The notes below the pieces were generated by a model. The model was not told the origin of the DNA, did no database searches, and saw only the letters and a list, made by a program, of their open reading frames with translations. Shown in pieces: positions 24,099-31,924 of a DNA stretch of 64,000 bases. Origin of the DNA: Chryseobacterium binzhouense (GTDB taxonomy: Bacteria > Bacteroidota > Bacteroidia > Flavobacteriales > Weeksellaceae); contig NZ_VKOG01000002.1 in the NCBI RefSeq assembly GCF_007474545.1, forward strand, positions 372,001 to 436,000, written 5' to 3'. The position numbers and the translations under genes were made by a program. Numbering within the stretch: position 1 is the first letter of the stretch; each line of letters opens with the position of its first letter.

Positions 24099-24534
24099 TA
24101 AATGTAGATCTTTTTTCTATCTCTTCCATAATCCACAGATTTTCAAATAACAAATATACCCTGCCCTAATCATTTTTCGCTTTTGATATAAATCCCCAAA
24201 CCAAAAATCATTAATGAACTATCATCCTTTTTATCTTTGGTAAGTTTAGATGGTAAAATTGTATAATTTACAAAAAATAATTACCTACTACTATTAAGAC
24301 GGTCAACCTTAGCACTTGGCAACCAACTGTTTCGTCTGGCTATTAAAATTTGTACACTAGGACTGTTCAATATCCACATTAATTTACTATGCGATAAAGG
24401 TTATTGTTTTTCAAGAAAAATATCCTAACAGCACATATCCTGAGATTAAATTCCGTTTCAAATTATCTAATCTTTATTTATAGTGTTTGCTATAAATGCA
24501 CAGCAGTCATAAAAATAATTAGACATAGCGAAAT
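24099..24534. other. non-coding left-end region of the ICE
   Basis: AT-rich and without ORFs of note on either strand. No integrase fragment or insertion sequence was recognised. It separates the outward promoter from the cytochrome operon. Confidence 0.5.
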
Positions 24535-24560
24535 AAAAAGTTAGATTAATCTAACTTTTT
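24535..24560. promoter_or_regulatory. 26-bp perfect palindrome, probable operator
   Basis: AAAAAGTTAGATT followed by its exact reverse complement, with no spacer. It ends 2 bp before a -7 element and covers where the -33 element should be, so a dimeric regulator bound here would control the cytochrome operon. A cruciform or terminator role is less likely because no gene precedes it. Confidence 0.55.
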
Positions 24561-24562
24561 AT

Positions 24563-24570
24563 TATATTTG
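24563..24570 (+). promoter_or_regulatory. -7 promoter element of the di-haem cytochrome operon
   Basis: TATATTTG matches TAnnTTTG exactly. The GTG start is 10 nt further. No TTTG lies at the -33 position, which is inside the palindrome. Confidence 0.6.
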
Positions 24571-24580
24571 AAAAAAAAAC

Positions 24581-25783
24581 GTGAGCAAGAGATATATACC
24601 TATTATTATAATTTTCTATCTTCTTTTTCTGATCGTACAAGCTTGTGATAAACTTCAGCCTGAAGCGATAGATGAGAGTGAATTACTTGATGGCTCCATT
24701 GTGGGGTTATCATATGCTGAAAACCAACAATTTTTGCGAGGGGATATCGCCTTTAACGATGAAACCTTCACGGTCGGGAAAGGTCTTGGTCCAACCTTCG
24801 TGGCAACAAGTTGTGGAAGCTGTCATGCTGGTGATGGAAAAGGGACTCCCTTTACTACTCTTATACGTTTTGGACAGACTGACGAAACAGGAAATTTATT
24901 TTTGCTTTTAGGTGGTCCTCAATTGCAAAATAGGGCGATACCAGGTTATACTCCGGAAGCAATTCCTCCCGGAGCAACATTTTCTAAATTTACTCCGCCT
25001 GCCAATACCGGATTAGGTTTTATTGAATTGGTTTCTGATATGGATATTTTGGCAATGGCTGACCCTTTTGATACAAATAATGATGGCATCTCAGGAGTCC
25101 CCAATTATATTGATCTTCCGGCATATCAAGCACCATTCTTCTTTGCTGTAACAAAAGGAGGGAAGTATATCGGAAGATTTGGTAAAAAGGCATCCACATA
25201 CAGTTTACTACAACAAACCGTTAATGCTTACAATCAAGATATGGGCATTACTTCAACTTTTAATCCTCACGATGTTTATTCAGGAATGAATGTTGATCCC
25301 GAAGTTTCTGATAAGACCATCGCAGATGTTGTATTTTATCTTCGTACATTGAAAACACCTATTCAGCGAGACGCAGAAAATAGTATCATTAAACAAGGTC
25401 AGACTATATTTTCTCAGATAAGTTGTAATAAATGTCATGTCCCGGAACTGAAAACTTCATCCTCCTCAATTTCACCATTATCCAATAAAAAGTTTTATCC
25501 GTACACAGACTTATTACTTCATGATATGGGTGCTTCTTTGGATGACAACTATACGGAAGGCACTGCGAAAACTTATGAATGGCGTACGCCTGCACTGTGG
25601 GGGTTAGGTTTATCTCCAAAATCACAAGGCGGTCAATACTTCTTAATGCATGATGGCAGGGCAAAAAGTATAGAAGAAGCAATACAGCTTCACGGGGGAG
25701 AGGCTGCAACCAGCAGAACCAATTACACTCAATTACCAGTCCAAGAAAAAGAAGCTATTATTAAATTTTTGAAATCCTTATAA
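24581..25783 (+). CDS. di-haem oxidoreductase lipoprotein (DUF1111/thiol oxidoreductase family)
   Basis: 400 aa, starting with GTG. No ATG fits the signal. Lipobox LIVQAC at 17-22. Two c-type haem sites are present: CGSCH near residue 82 and CNKCH near 285. Blocks common to the family are also seen, such as NTGLGFIELV, DTNNDGISGVPN and MHDGRAKSIEEAIQLHGGEA. Related proteins are periplasmic or surface electron carriers, sometimes annotated as putative peroxidases. The gene is 2 bp from the Rieske gene and heads a three-gene operon. Confidence 0.9.
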   Translation: MSKRYIPIIIIFYLLFLIVQACDKLQPEAIDESELLDGSIVGLSYAENQQFLRGDIAFNDETFTVGKGLGPTFVATSCGSCHAGDGKGTPFTTLIRFGQTDETGNLFLLLGGPQLQNRAIPGYTPEAIPPGATFSKFTPPANTGLGFIELVSDMDILAMADPFDTNNDGISGVPNYIDLPAYQAPFFFAVTKGGKYIGRFGKKASTYSLLQQTVNAYNQDMGITSTFNPHDVYSGMNVDPEVSDKTIADVVFYLRTLKTPIQRDAENSIIKQGQTIFSQISCNKCHVPELKTSSSSISPLSNKKFYPYTDLLLHDMGASLDDNYTEGTAKTYEWRTPALWGLGLSPKSQGGQYFLMHDGRAKSIEEAIQLHGGEAATSRTNYTQLPVQEKEAIIKFLKSL

Positions 25784-25785
25784 TT

Positions 25786-26232
25786 ATGGACAGACTTGAA
25801 TTTCTCAAAAAATGCAGTTTGGTCTGTTTAGGCTTTACTGCAATTCCTCCCATTCTTTCAGGGTGTATAAGCAATAAAATGATTTCAGGAGCGATTAAAG
25901 ACGATTATATCATATTGCCTTTGGAGGATTTTATGGATACAAAATATCCTGACAAAAAATTATCCTATGTAATTATTCAAAATGAATCTCTCAAATATCC
26001 CATTTGTGTATTTCGTTTTTCGGAAACTGAGTATGAAGCATTATGGATGCAATGTACCCATCAGGGTAGCCAGTTACAAGTATTTGGAGATAAGCTACAG
26101 TGTCCTGCACATGGTAGTGAATTTTCCAACCAAGGTTTAGTACAAAACGGTCCTGCTGATCAGACCTTAAGAAAATTTCCAGTATACATAGAATCGGATT
26201 TTTTGAAAATTTCTTTAAAAAAACCGGTATGA
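25786..26232 (+). CDS. Rieske [2Fe-2S] lipoprotein
   Basis: 148 aa. The N-terminal hydrophobic segment ends in a lipobox (ILSGC, residues 23-27). Cluster ligands are clear: CTHQGSQL (Cys-X-His) and CPAHGSEF (Cys-X2-His), about residues 87-110, with the Rieske spacing. No partner catalytic subunit is present. It is placed between the di-haem protein and the porin, and overlaps the porin start by 4 nt, so the three are translated together. Electron transfer between Rieske and haem protein is inferred. Confidence 0.9.
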   Translation: MDRLEFLKKCSLVCLGFTAIPPILSGCISNKMISGAIKDDYIILPLEDFMDTKYPDKKLSYVIIQNESLKYPICVFRFSETEYEALWMQCTHQGSQLQVFGDKLQCPAHGSEFSNQGLVQNGPADQTLRKFPVYIESDFLKISLKKPV

Positions 26233-27449
26233 AAAAAATTATCTATCTAATTATAATTTTAATTTTTCAGGAAGCCACAGCACAGATAGATTCTGAATTA
26301 CTAAAAAGAATACCTGTAGACAGTTCTCGCTCTTTGAACATGGATGCCGTTTACAAGCGTCCCTTCTTAGGATTAGGGAAAGTGCCTGTCTCTATTGGTG
26401 GCTATGCGGAAGCCAATTGGCAGCATATCAGCACTGATGGTATATCTGATGGACATCAATTTCAATTACGTAGGATGACACTTTTTGTATCTTCTACAAT
26501 TTCCTCAAAAATTAAATTTCTGAGTGAAATAGAATTAGAAGAAGGAGGTAAAGAGATTAATATTGAATTTGCTGCCATTGATGTAGAGTTTAATCCCTTG
26601 CTTAATTTGAGAGGAGGAATTATTATGAATCCAATTGGTGCTTTCAACCAAAATCATGACGGTCCGAAATGGGAGTTTACCGATCGTCCTATATCTGCTA
26701 CAGAAATGTTGCCTGCTACATTCAGTAATGCTGGTTTCGGATTTTATGGAAAAATGTATAAAGCCGAGTGGATGTTCGGATACGAGGTATATCTATCAGG
26801 AAATTTTGATAATTCAATTATTGACAATAATCAAAACAAAACGTACTTACCTGCTGCCAAAAGTAATCCTGAACGTTTTGAAGAAATTAACAGCGGTGTT
26901 CCTCTTTTAACAGCAAAAATTGCCACAAGACATGAAAAAGCAGGAGAATTTGGAGTCTCTTATATGGGAGGAATCTATAATAAATTTCAGGATGAAGGTC
27001 TTCAGGTTGACGATAAAAGAAGGGTTCGGGTATTTGCATTGGATTATAATAATACACTTCCAAACCTTGGAACTTTAATTACTGCAGAATGGGCTTGGGT
27101 TAAAGTAGATGTCCCGGAAACTTATACACAACAATATGGAGACAGGCAGCATGGAGGATTTATAGACATTGTTCAGCCAATAATTAAAAGAAAAATTTTG
27201 GATTGGGAAAGAGCAACCGTTAATCTTGCATGCCGTTTAGAGTATGTAGATTGGAACGTAGGTCATTTCAGAGAAGACAACAGCAAAATTGGAGAAGATT
27301 TATGGAGTATTATGCCTGCAATCAGTTTTAGACCCAATGCACAAACTGTTTTTAGACTTAATTATAGATTTCAGAAACAGAAAGACATTTTTGCGAACCC
27401 TGCGGCAAAAACTGTAGGCTTCAGCTTTGGTATTTCAACGTATTTCTAA
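26229..27449 (+). CDS. outer-membrane porin (phosphate-selective porin O/P-like)
   Basis: 406 aa with a signal peptide (to about residue 18, ending ATAQ). Alternating beta strands end in a terminal aromatic (GISTYF), as for outer-membrane barrels. The region VSIGGYAEANWQH, then FQLRRMTLFVSS and IKFLSEIELE, resembles O/P-type porins of Bacteroidota. It shares an operon with the two redox proteins, so it may admit their substrate. Which substrate is unknown. Confidence 0.78.
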   Translation: MKKIIYLIIILIFQEATAQIDSELLKRIPVDSSRSLNMDAVYKRPFLGLGKVPVSIGGYAEANWQHISTDGISDGHQFQLRRMTLFVSSTISSKIKFLSEIELEEGGKEINIEFAAIDVEFNPLLNLRGGIIMNPIGAFNQNHDGPKWEFTDRPISATEMLPATFSNAGFGFYGKMYKAEWMFGYEVYLSGNFDNSIIDNNQNKTYLPAAKSNPERFEEINSGVPLLTAKIATRHEKAGEFGVSYMGGIYNKFQDEGLQVDDKRRVRVFALDYNNTLPNLGTLITAEWAWVKVDVPETYTQQYGDRQHGGFIDIVQPIIKRKILDWERATVNLACRLEYVDWNVGHFREDNSKIGEDLWSIMPAISFRPNAQTVFRLNYRFQKQKDIFANPAAKTVGFSFGISTYF

Positions 27450-27686
27450 TAATTTGCCTCCGCAGATCTTAGGATTGAGCAAAAAGTCATTCTTGAGTTA
27501 ATACTCCGTGGATATTCTTTATGTTTTTGTTAAGGGACAAAAAGCAAGAAAGACTGTTTCGTAGGATTACTGGAATTAGCGAATTCAATCTAGATTTTAT
27601 ACATAACGACTCAATTAAATATTAATATTTGAAAATGCTCACTTATGAAGAAAGATTAAAATACGGTACATTATATTATTAAAAAT
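27450..27686. other. intergenic region after the porin operon
   Basis: No gene recognised. Only a 15-codon ORF (start 27634) is present, too short to support. Confidence 0.4.
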
Positions 27687-27716
27687 ATACTGAATTCCAG
27701 TATTGAAATTCAGTAT
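27687..27716 (-). terminator. intrinsic terminator at the end of the metal island
   Basis: Stem ATACTGAATT / AATTCAGTAT with a 10-nt loop. On the minus strand it is followed by a T-rich tail, 18 bp downstream of the His-rich gene. Confidence 0.7.
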
Positions 27717-27734
27717 TTATAAGAACTATGCTAT

Positions 27735-27929
27735 TTACTTCTTATTCTCATCATGATGTTCTTTCTCATCGTGATGTTCTTTTTCTTGATGATGCTCGGC
27801 CTCATCGTGATGCTCCGGCTCATCTGCATGTTCAGGACCCTCGTGATGTTCCTTGTGCGGATGATGTTCTTTGTGTTCGTGATGTTCTGGATGGTCGTGT
27901 GTCTCTTTTTTTTGATCTTCGCTGTTCAT
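27735..27929 (-). CDS. His-rich putative metal-binding protein
   Basis: 64 aa, of which 19 are His and about as many are acidic. No Cys, no signal peptide and no hydrophobic segment are present. Repeated short units of the form E-H-H-x-E/K (for example KEHHDEKEHHDE) run from residue 11 to 60. The composition resembles cytoplasmic metal-buffering proteins such as Hpn, and it sits at the end of a heavy-metal resistance island. Binding of Ni, Zn, Co or Cu is inference. The repeat also reads as a hydrophobic ORF on the opposite strand, which I judge a shadow. Confidence 0.75.
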   Translation of the reverse strand: MNSEDQKKETHDHPEHHEHKEHHPHKEHHEGPEHADEPEHHDEAEHHQEKEHHDEKEHHDENKK

Positions 27930-28177
27930 AACATTTTAATTTAAAGGTGAATATTAATTTATATATGTTGTTATTTGTGAAAGGCAAATAAGATGCCAAA
28001 ACAAAGCTATAATCTACTGATTTTAAATACTTTCCATTGTTTTAAACAATATTGCTTCAAACATCTAAATAATTTTAAATGTCCTTTAAAAACGTGATAT
28101 GTTAAAACATTACTCTAAAAAAATATTATTTCTATCTGTCCATAGTTAACTATTGATCGTTTTAGGAAGTAGATTGA
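27930..28177. other. AT-rich intergenic region
   Basis: About 250 bp upstream of the His-rich gene. No ORF, repeat or clear promoter consensus was found. Confidence 0.4.
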
Positions 28178-28363
28178 TTAGTTTTTACTTTGATGATATT
28201 TAAAATGATGGTCTTTGACAGGATGAAAATATTTCTTAAATCCATATGTTATAAGAGATAGTATCAGGATACTAAAAACTATCAAATAGAATATATCTTC
28301 TGACGCAAGCCGATGCTTTCCCCTCCTGATTATTCGTCTCCTAAATCGTCTTTTAAATCCCAT
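28178..28363 (-). CDS. small basic membrane protein
   Basis: 61 aa. An Arg-rich cytoplasmic N-terminus (MGFKRRFRRRIIRRGKHR) is followed by one helix (about 24-43) and a His-containing tail (FHPVKDHHFKYHQ). The charge bias supports an inner-membrane protein with its tail outside. It starts 10 bp after the PAP2 gene on the same strand, so it is probably its operon partner. I do not recognise a family. Confidence 0.5.
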   Translation of the reverse strand: MGFKRRFRRRIIRRGKHRLASEDIFYLIVFSILILSLITYGFKKYFHPVKDHHFKYHQSKN

Positions 28364-28373
28364 AATTTCTCAT

Positions 28374-29165
28374 TTAAAAAAATAGCTGGTAATTCAAACC
28401 CAAACTTTTCTGCTGATAACTCTTCTGGAAATAAGGAGAAATCATAGATAATGTTTTTTCATTCTTACTTTTAAATAAAGTTTTGATCTTTGGATATAAC
28501 CAATATGCTATCTCAGTAGAAAAAATTCCGATACCAGCACCAGACAGGACATCTGTAACCCAATGCTTATTATTGATGATTCTGTACACACTAGTAAAAA
28601 TGGCAAACGGATATCCTGACAGACTGATCCAATAATTGCTGTCCCTATATTCTCTGAACATAAACTGTGCAGTTGAAAATGCGATCGCTGCATGACCTGA
28701 GGGAAATGACATATAATTTGATTGATCAGGCCGCTCCCTGCCGATCAATGATTTTGAAGGAATAACTATTGCCAATAAGATAGCTTGTGATGTTGCTAAA
28801 ATGATCGTTCGATCTTTTAAGTTATGTTTCCCTCGAACACCCGCTATGTTTAAACCATAAACGAGCGCAGCTGGTACAAATAAGGTATAGTTGTCTAATT
28901 TTGAATTGTTTAATGTATGATCGTTTACCTCCCTTCTCACATCATAATCAAACTTTTTGATTTCAGGAATTGTAAAACCAATTGCACCTGCCGAAATCAA
29001 GCTAACCGGAACAATAAGTTTTTTATAATCCAAAGTATCATCTCTTATTATTAAAGAATCTTGTTGAGCAGTTTTTTGCAATGACAAACTATCCTGAGCA
29101 TAAATACTTAGAGAGAATTTCAGTAAAAGGATTAGTATTGAGTTTTTTTTTACATAAGTCCACAT
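28374..29165 (-). CDS. PAP2-family membrane phosphatase
   Basis: 263 aa with an N-terminal signal or anchor. The PAP2 active-site motifs are complete: KSLIGRERP (motif 1, about residue 130), PSGHAAIAF (motif 2) and SVYRIINNKHWVTDVLSG (motif 3, with Arg, His and Asp). It is a phosphatidic-acid, undecaprenyl-pyrophosphate or lipid A type phosphatase facing the periplasm. Its place in a metal island beside other envelope genes suggests envelope remodelling, which is inference. Confidence 0.88.
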   Translation of the reverse strand: MWTYVKKNSILILLLKFSLSIYAQDSLSLQKTAQQDSLIIRDDTLDYKKLIVPVSLISAGAIGFTIPEIKKFDYDVRREVNDHTLNNSKLDNYTLFVPAALVYGLNIAGVRGKHNLKDRTIILATSQAILLAIVIPSKSLIGRERPDQSNYMSFPSGHAAIAFSTAQFMFREYRDSNYWISLSGYPFAIFTSVYRIINNKHWVTDVLSGAGIGIFSTEIAYWLYPKIKTLFKSKNEKTLSMISPYFQKSYQQKSLGLNYQLFF

Positions 29166-29375
29166 AAAAATTATATTTCTGATTTTTATTGTTCGGATCT
29201 AACATTAATAGTATTCAATTTTATATCGTAAAATTGGATGTAACTTCCCTGTTCCCATCTTTTATGGGAACTCAATCTTAATAATATGAGTGGAGGCAAA
29301 TTTTCCTTAGAATTGTAATATCCTAAGGAAACAGGATACTAGAATTTGCTCTATTTTTATCTGTGATAATCTCTT

Positions 29376-31424
29376 TTAAAATTTCATTCTTTGAATCCTG
29401 ACTGCATTGAGTATTGCAATCAAAGCAACTCCCACATCAGCAAATACAGCTTCCCACATCGTAGCCAGTCCACCAGCTCCAAGTACGAGCACGATGGCTT
29501 TTACAACAAAGGCAAGAATGATATTCTGCCAGACGATCCTTTTGGTCTTCTTTCCAATATTGATCGCCATAGGTATTTTTGATGGTTTATCATCCTGGAT
29601 CACAACATCGGCAGTTTCGATGGTCGCATCGCTGCCAAGTCCACCCATTGCTATTCCAACATCACTTAATGCTACTACAGGCGCATCATTTACACCATCA
29701 CCAACAAAAGCCACACTTTCATTTCTTGCTTTGATTTCTTTGACCTTGTTGACCTTATCTTCCGGAAGCAGGTCTCCAAAAGCATTGTCAATACCGATCT
29801 GCTCAGCCACATATTTTACTACAGTTGTCTTGTCACCACTTAGCATAGTCGCTTTTACATTCAAGCTATGAAGTTTTTCAACTGCTTGCTTTGCATCGTC
29901 CTTGATTCGGTCGGCAATCGTAATGAATCCTGCAAATTTTCCATCATATGCGATAGCTATCACCGTATATACGATTTTGGATGGGTCTACATCATAACCG
30001 ATCTTAAATTTATCCAATAGTTTAAAATTACCCACCAGGATTTCCTTCCCATTAGCTCTCGCTTTAAGCCCATGCCCTGCAATTTCTTCAGTATCCTCTA
30101 AATTGATCGAATTGTTGATCTCTCCTACAAACTCGTGAACAGCAGTAGCCACAGGATGGGTACTTTTACTTTCAACAACATTGACCAATTGGAGAATCTC
30201 ATCTTTGTCAAATCCTTCTTTAATGGTAACGTCCTGAACTTTGAAAACACCTTCTGTCATAGTTCCGGTCTTATCCATTACCACATTCTGAATCTCAGCG
30301 ATCTTATCCAAAAAGTTGCTTCCTTTAAATAATATACCATTGCGGCTCGCTGCTCCGATACCTCCAAAATAGCCAAGCGGGATAGAGATCACCAATGCAC
30401 ACGGACAAGATATAACTAAGAAAATCAATGCTCTGTACAACCAATCTCTGAAAACATAATCATCAACAAAGAAATAAGGTACTAAGCAGATCAAAACAGC
30501 TAATGCAACCACAATTGGGGTGTAAATTCTTGCAAATTTTCTGATAAAAAGTTCAGTCGGAGCTTTTTGAGCTGTTGCATTTTGTACCAGTTCAAGGATC
30601 TTACTGAGTTTGCTATCCTCATAAGCTGTATTAACCTTAATCAAAGCTACGCTGTTCATATTGATCATTCCGGCTAAAACTGTTTCACCTTTATTTTTAG
30701 AATCAGGTTTGCTCTCTCCTGTTAACGCTGCGGTATTGAAAGACGCAGAATCGGAGATCAGTTCTCCGTCCAATGCCAGTTTTTCTCCTGATTTTAACTG
30801 AATCGTATCCCCGATTTTGGCTTCGGCAGCTTTGATTTTTTTAGGCTGATTATTTTCAATAATCGTTACCTCATCAGGACGTTGATCTAAAAGAGCCTTA
30901 ATATTGGTTTTAGCTCTCGACACAGCCAGAGTCTGAAAAACCTCTCCTACTGCATAGAACAACATAACCGCTACTCCTTCAGGAAATTCTCCGATAATGA
31001 AAGCCCCTATCGTTGCAATGCTCATAAGGAAAAATTCTGAAAACACATCACCTTGTTTGATACTTTCAAATGCCTCTTTTAAAACCGGTAGGCCTACCGG
31101 TAGATAAGCAACACCGTACCAGACAATACGTACCCAGTCTTTAAACCATTCAGGCTTAATGTAATTGTCCAATGCAATGCCTGCTAATAACAATACCAAA
31201 GAAATAATCGCAGGCAAGAACATCTGAAACGCTGTTTTATCAGTTTCTGCATGATCATGTCCATCATCATCTGTATGTTGATGATCTTCCGTTTTCTTCT
31301 TTGGAGCGCAGCATCCGTCTTCTTCAACTAATTTTTTGGCTCCAGCATCTTTATAGATTTTGCCTTCCTGTGGAGTACAGCAGAGCTGCTTTCCATTTTC
31401 GTCGTAGATGTGTTTATGTTCCAT
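29376..31424 (-). CDS. Zn/Cd/Pb-exporting P1B-type ATPase (ZntA/CadA-like)
   Basis: 682 aa. The ion-binding SCPCALVIS lies in a membrane helix near residue 340, phosphorylation site DKTGTMTEG near 386, HP motif STHPVA, and hinge GDGVNDAPV near 600. No ferredoxin-like HMA domain is present. Instead the N-terminus has CC pairs (LCCTPQ, GCCAPKK) and a His/Asp stretch (HQHTDDDGHDHAETDK) that could bind metal. The CPC type and overall features favour Zn2+/Cd2+/Pb2+ over Cu+. It follows mgtC by 27 bp and is probably in one operon with it. Confidence 0.9.
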   Translation of the reverse strand: MEHKHIYDENGKQLCCTPQEGKIYKDAGAKKLVEEDGCCAPKKKTEDHQHTDDDGHDHAETDKTAFQMFLPAIISLVLLLAGIALDNYIKPEWFKDWVRIVWYGVAYLPVGLPVLKEAFESIKQGDVFSEFFLMSIATIGAFIIGEFPEGVAVMLFYAVGEVFQTLAVSRAKTNIKALLDQRPDEVTIIENNQPKKIKAAEAKIGDTIQLKSGEKLALDGELISDSASFNTAALTGESKPDSKNKGETVLAGMINMNSVALIKVNTAYEDSKLSKILELVQNATAQKAPTELFIRKFARIYTPIVVALAVLICLVPYFFVDDYVFRDWLYRALIFLVISCPCALVISIPLGYFGGIGAASRNGILFKGSNFLDKIAEIQNVVMDKTGTMTEGVFKVQDVTIKEGFDKDEILQLVNVVESKSTHPVATAVHEFVGEINNSINLEDTEEIAGHGLKARANGKEILVGNFKLLDKFKIGYDVDPSKIVYTVIAIAYDGKFAGFITIADRIKDDAKQAVEKLHSLNVKATMLSGDKTTVVKYVAEQIGIDNAFGDLLPEDKVNKVKEIKARNESVAFVGDGVNDAPVVALSDVGIAMGGLGSDATIETADVVIQDDKPSKIPMAINIGKKTKRIVWQNIILAFVVKAIVLVLGAGGLATMWEAVFADVGVALIAILNAVRIQRMKF

Positions 31425-31451
31425 AATAATATTATTTTTATGATTTTTAGG

Positions 31452-31913
31452 TTACTTTATATATATATCCTGGTCTGATTGTCTTCCGGTTTTTAGAATT
31501 TTTTTATACCAGCCAAATTTGTTAATACTTAAGATGAACAAGGTAAGAACAGTTGCTAAAAAAGATAACAAAAACATGTTCAGTGCAAGGGCAGATCCTA
31601 TTGCCGATGCAGCCCATAAAGCAGTGGATGTTGTAAGCCCCTGCATGCTTTTGGAACTATCTTTAAATGCCAGTCCAGCTCCGATAAATCCTAAACCGGC
31701 AGGTATCGCCGCCAACATTCTCGCTATTGCAGATTTATCATCTGTAAGATGCGAGGCAACTGCCACAAATAAGCAAGAAGCCATACAGAGAACGCCAAAA
31801 GTGCGAACCCCTGCATCTTTATGGGCAGTTTCTCTTTCGAAACCTATTATCGCGCCAAAAAACAGTGCTAATAATAATTTTCCGGCAAGTAAAAGTTCAA
31901 ATTTTAGATCCAT
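31452..31913 (-). CDS. MgtC/SapB family membrane protein
   Basis: 153 aa with four to five helices. The family signature GAIIGFERETAHKDAGVRTF (residues 20-39) and IPAGLGFIGAGLAF (about 70) are both present. It lacks the C-terminal soluble domain of Salmonella MgtC. MgtC proteins affect membrane ATP synthase and Mg2+ starvation responses. Its function in a metal island is unclear. It is 11 bp after the phosphoglycerol transferase gene. Confidence 0.88.
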   Translation of the reverse strand: MDLKFELLLAGKLLLALFFGAIIGFERETAHKDAGVRTFGVLCMASCLFVAVASHLTDDKSAIARMLAAIPAGLGFIGAGLAFKDSSKSMQGLTTSTALWAASAIGSALALNMFLLSFLATVLTLFILSINKFGWYKKILKTGRQSDQDIYIK

Positions 31914-31924
31914 TTTATATCACT

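Noticed and set aside
27450-27686. Remnant of an insertion sequence after the porin
   Set aside because: No inverted repeats, target duplications or transposase-like frame could be found.
27753-27944. Hydrophobic plus-strand ORF of 63 codons
   Set aside because: It is the antisense of the His-rich repeats (His codons read as Met/Val/Leu-type codons) and overlaps a better coding frame.
29407-29871. 154-codon plus-strand ORF
   Set aside because: It lies entirely within the P-type ATPase gene, antisense. Its product is low-complexity with no family pattern.
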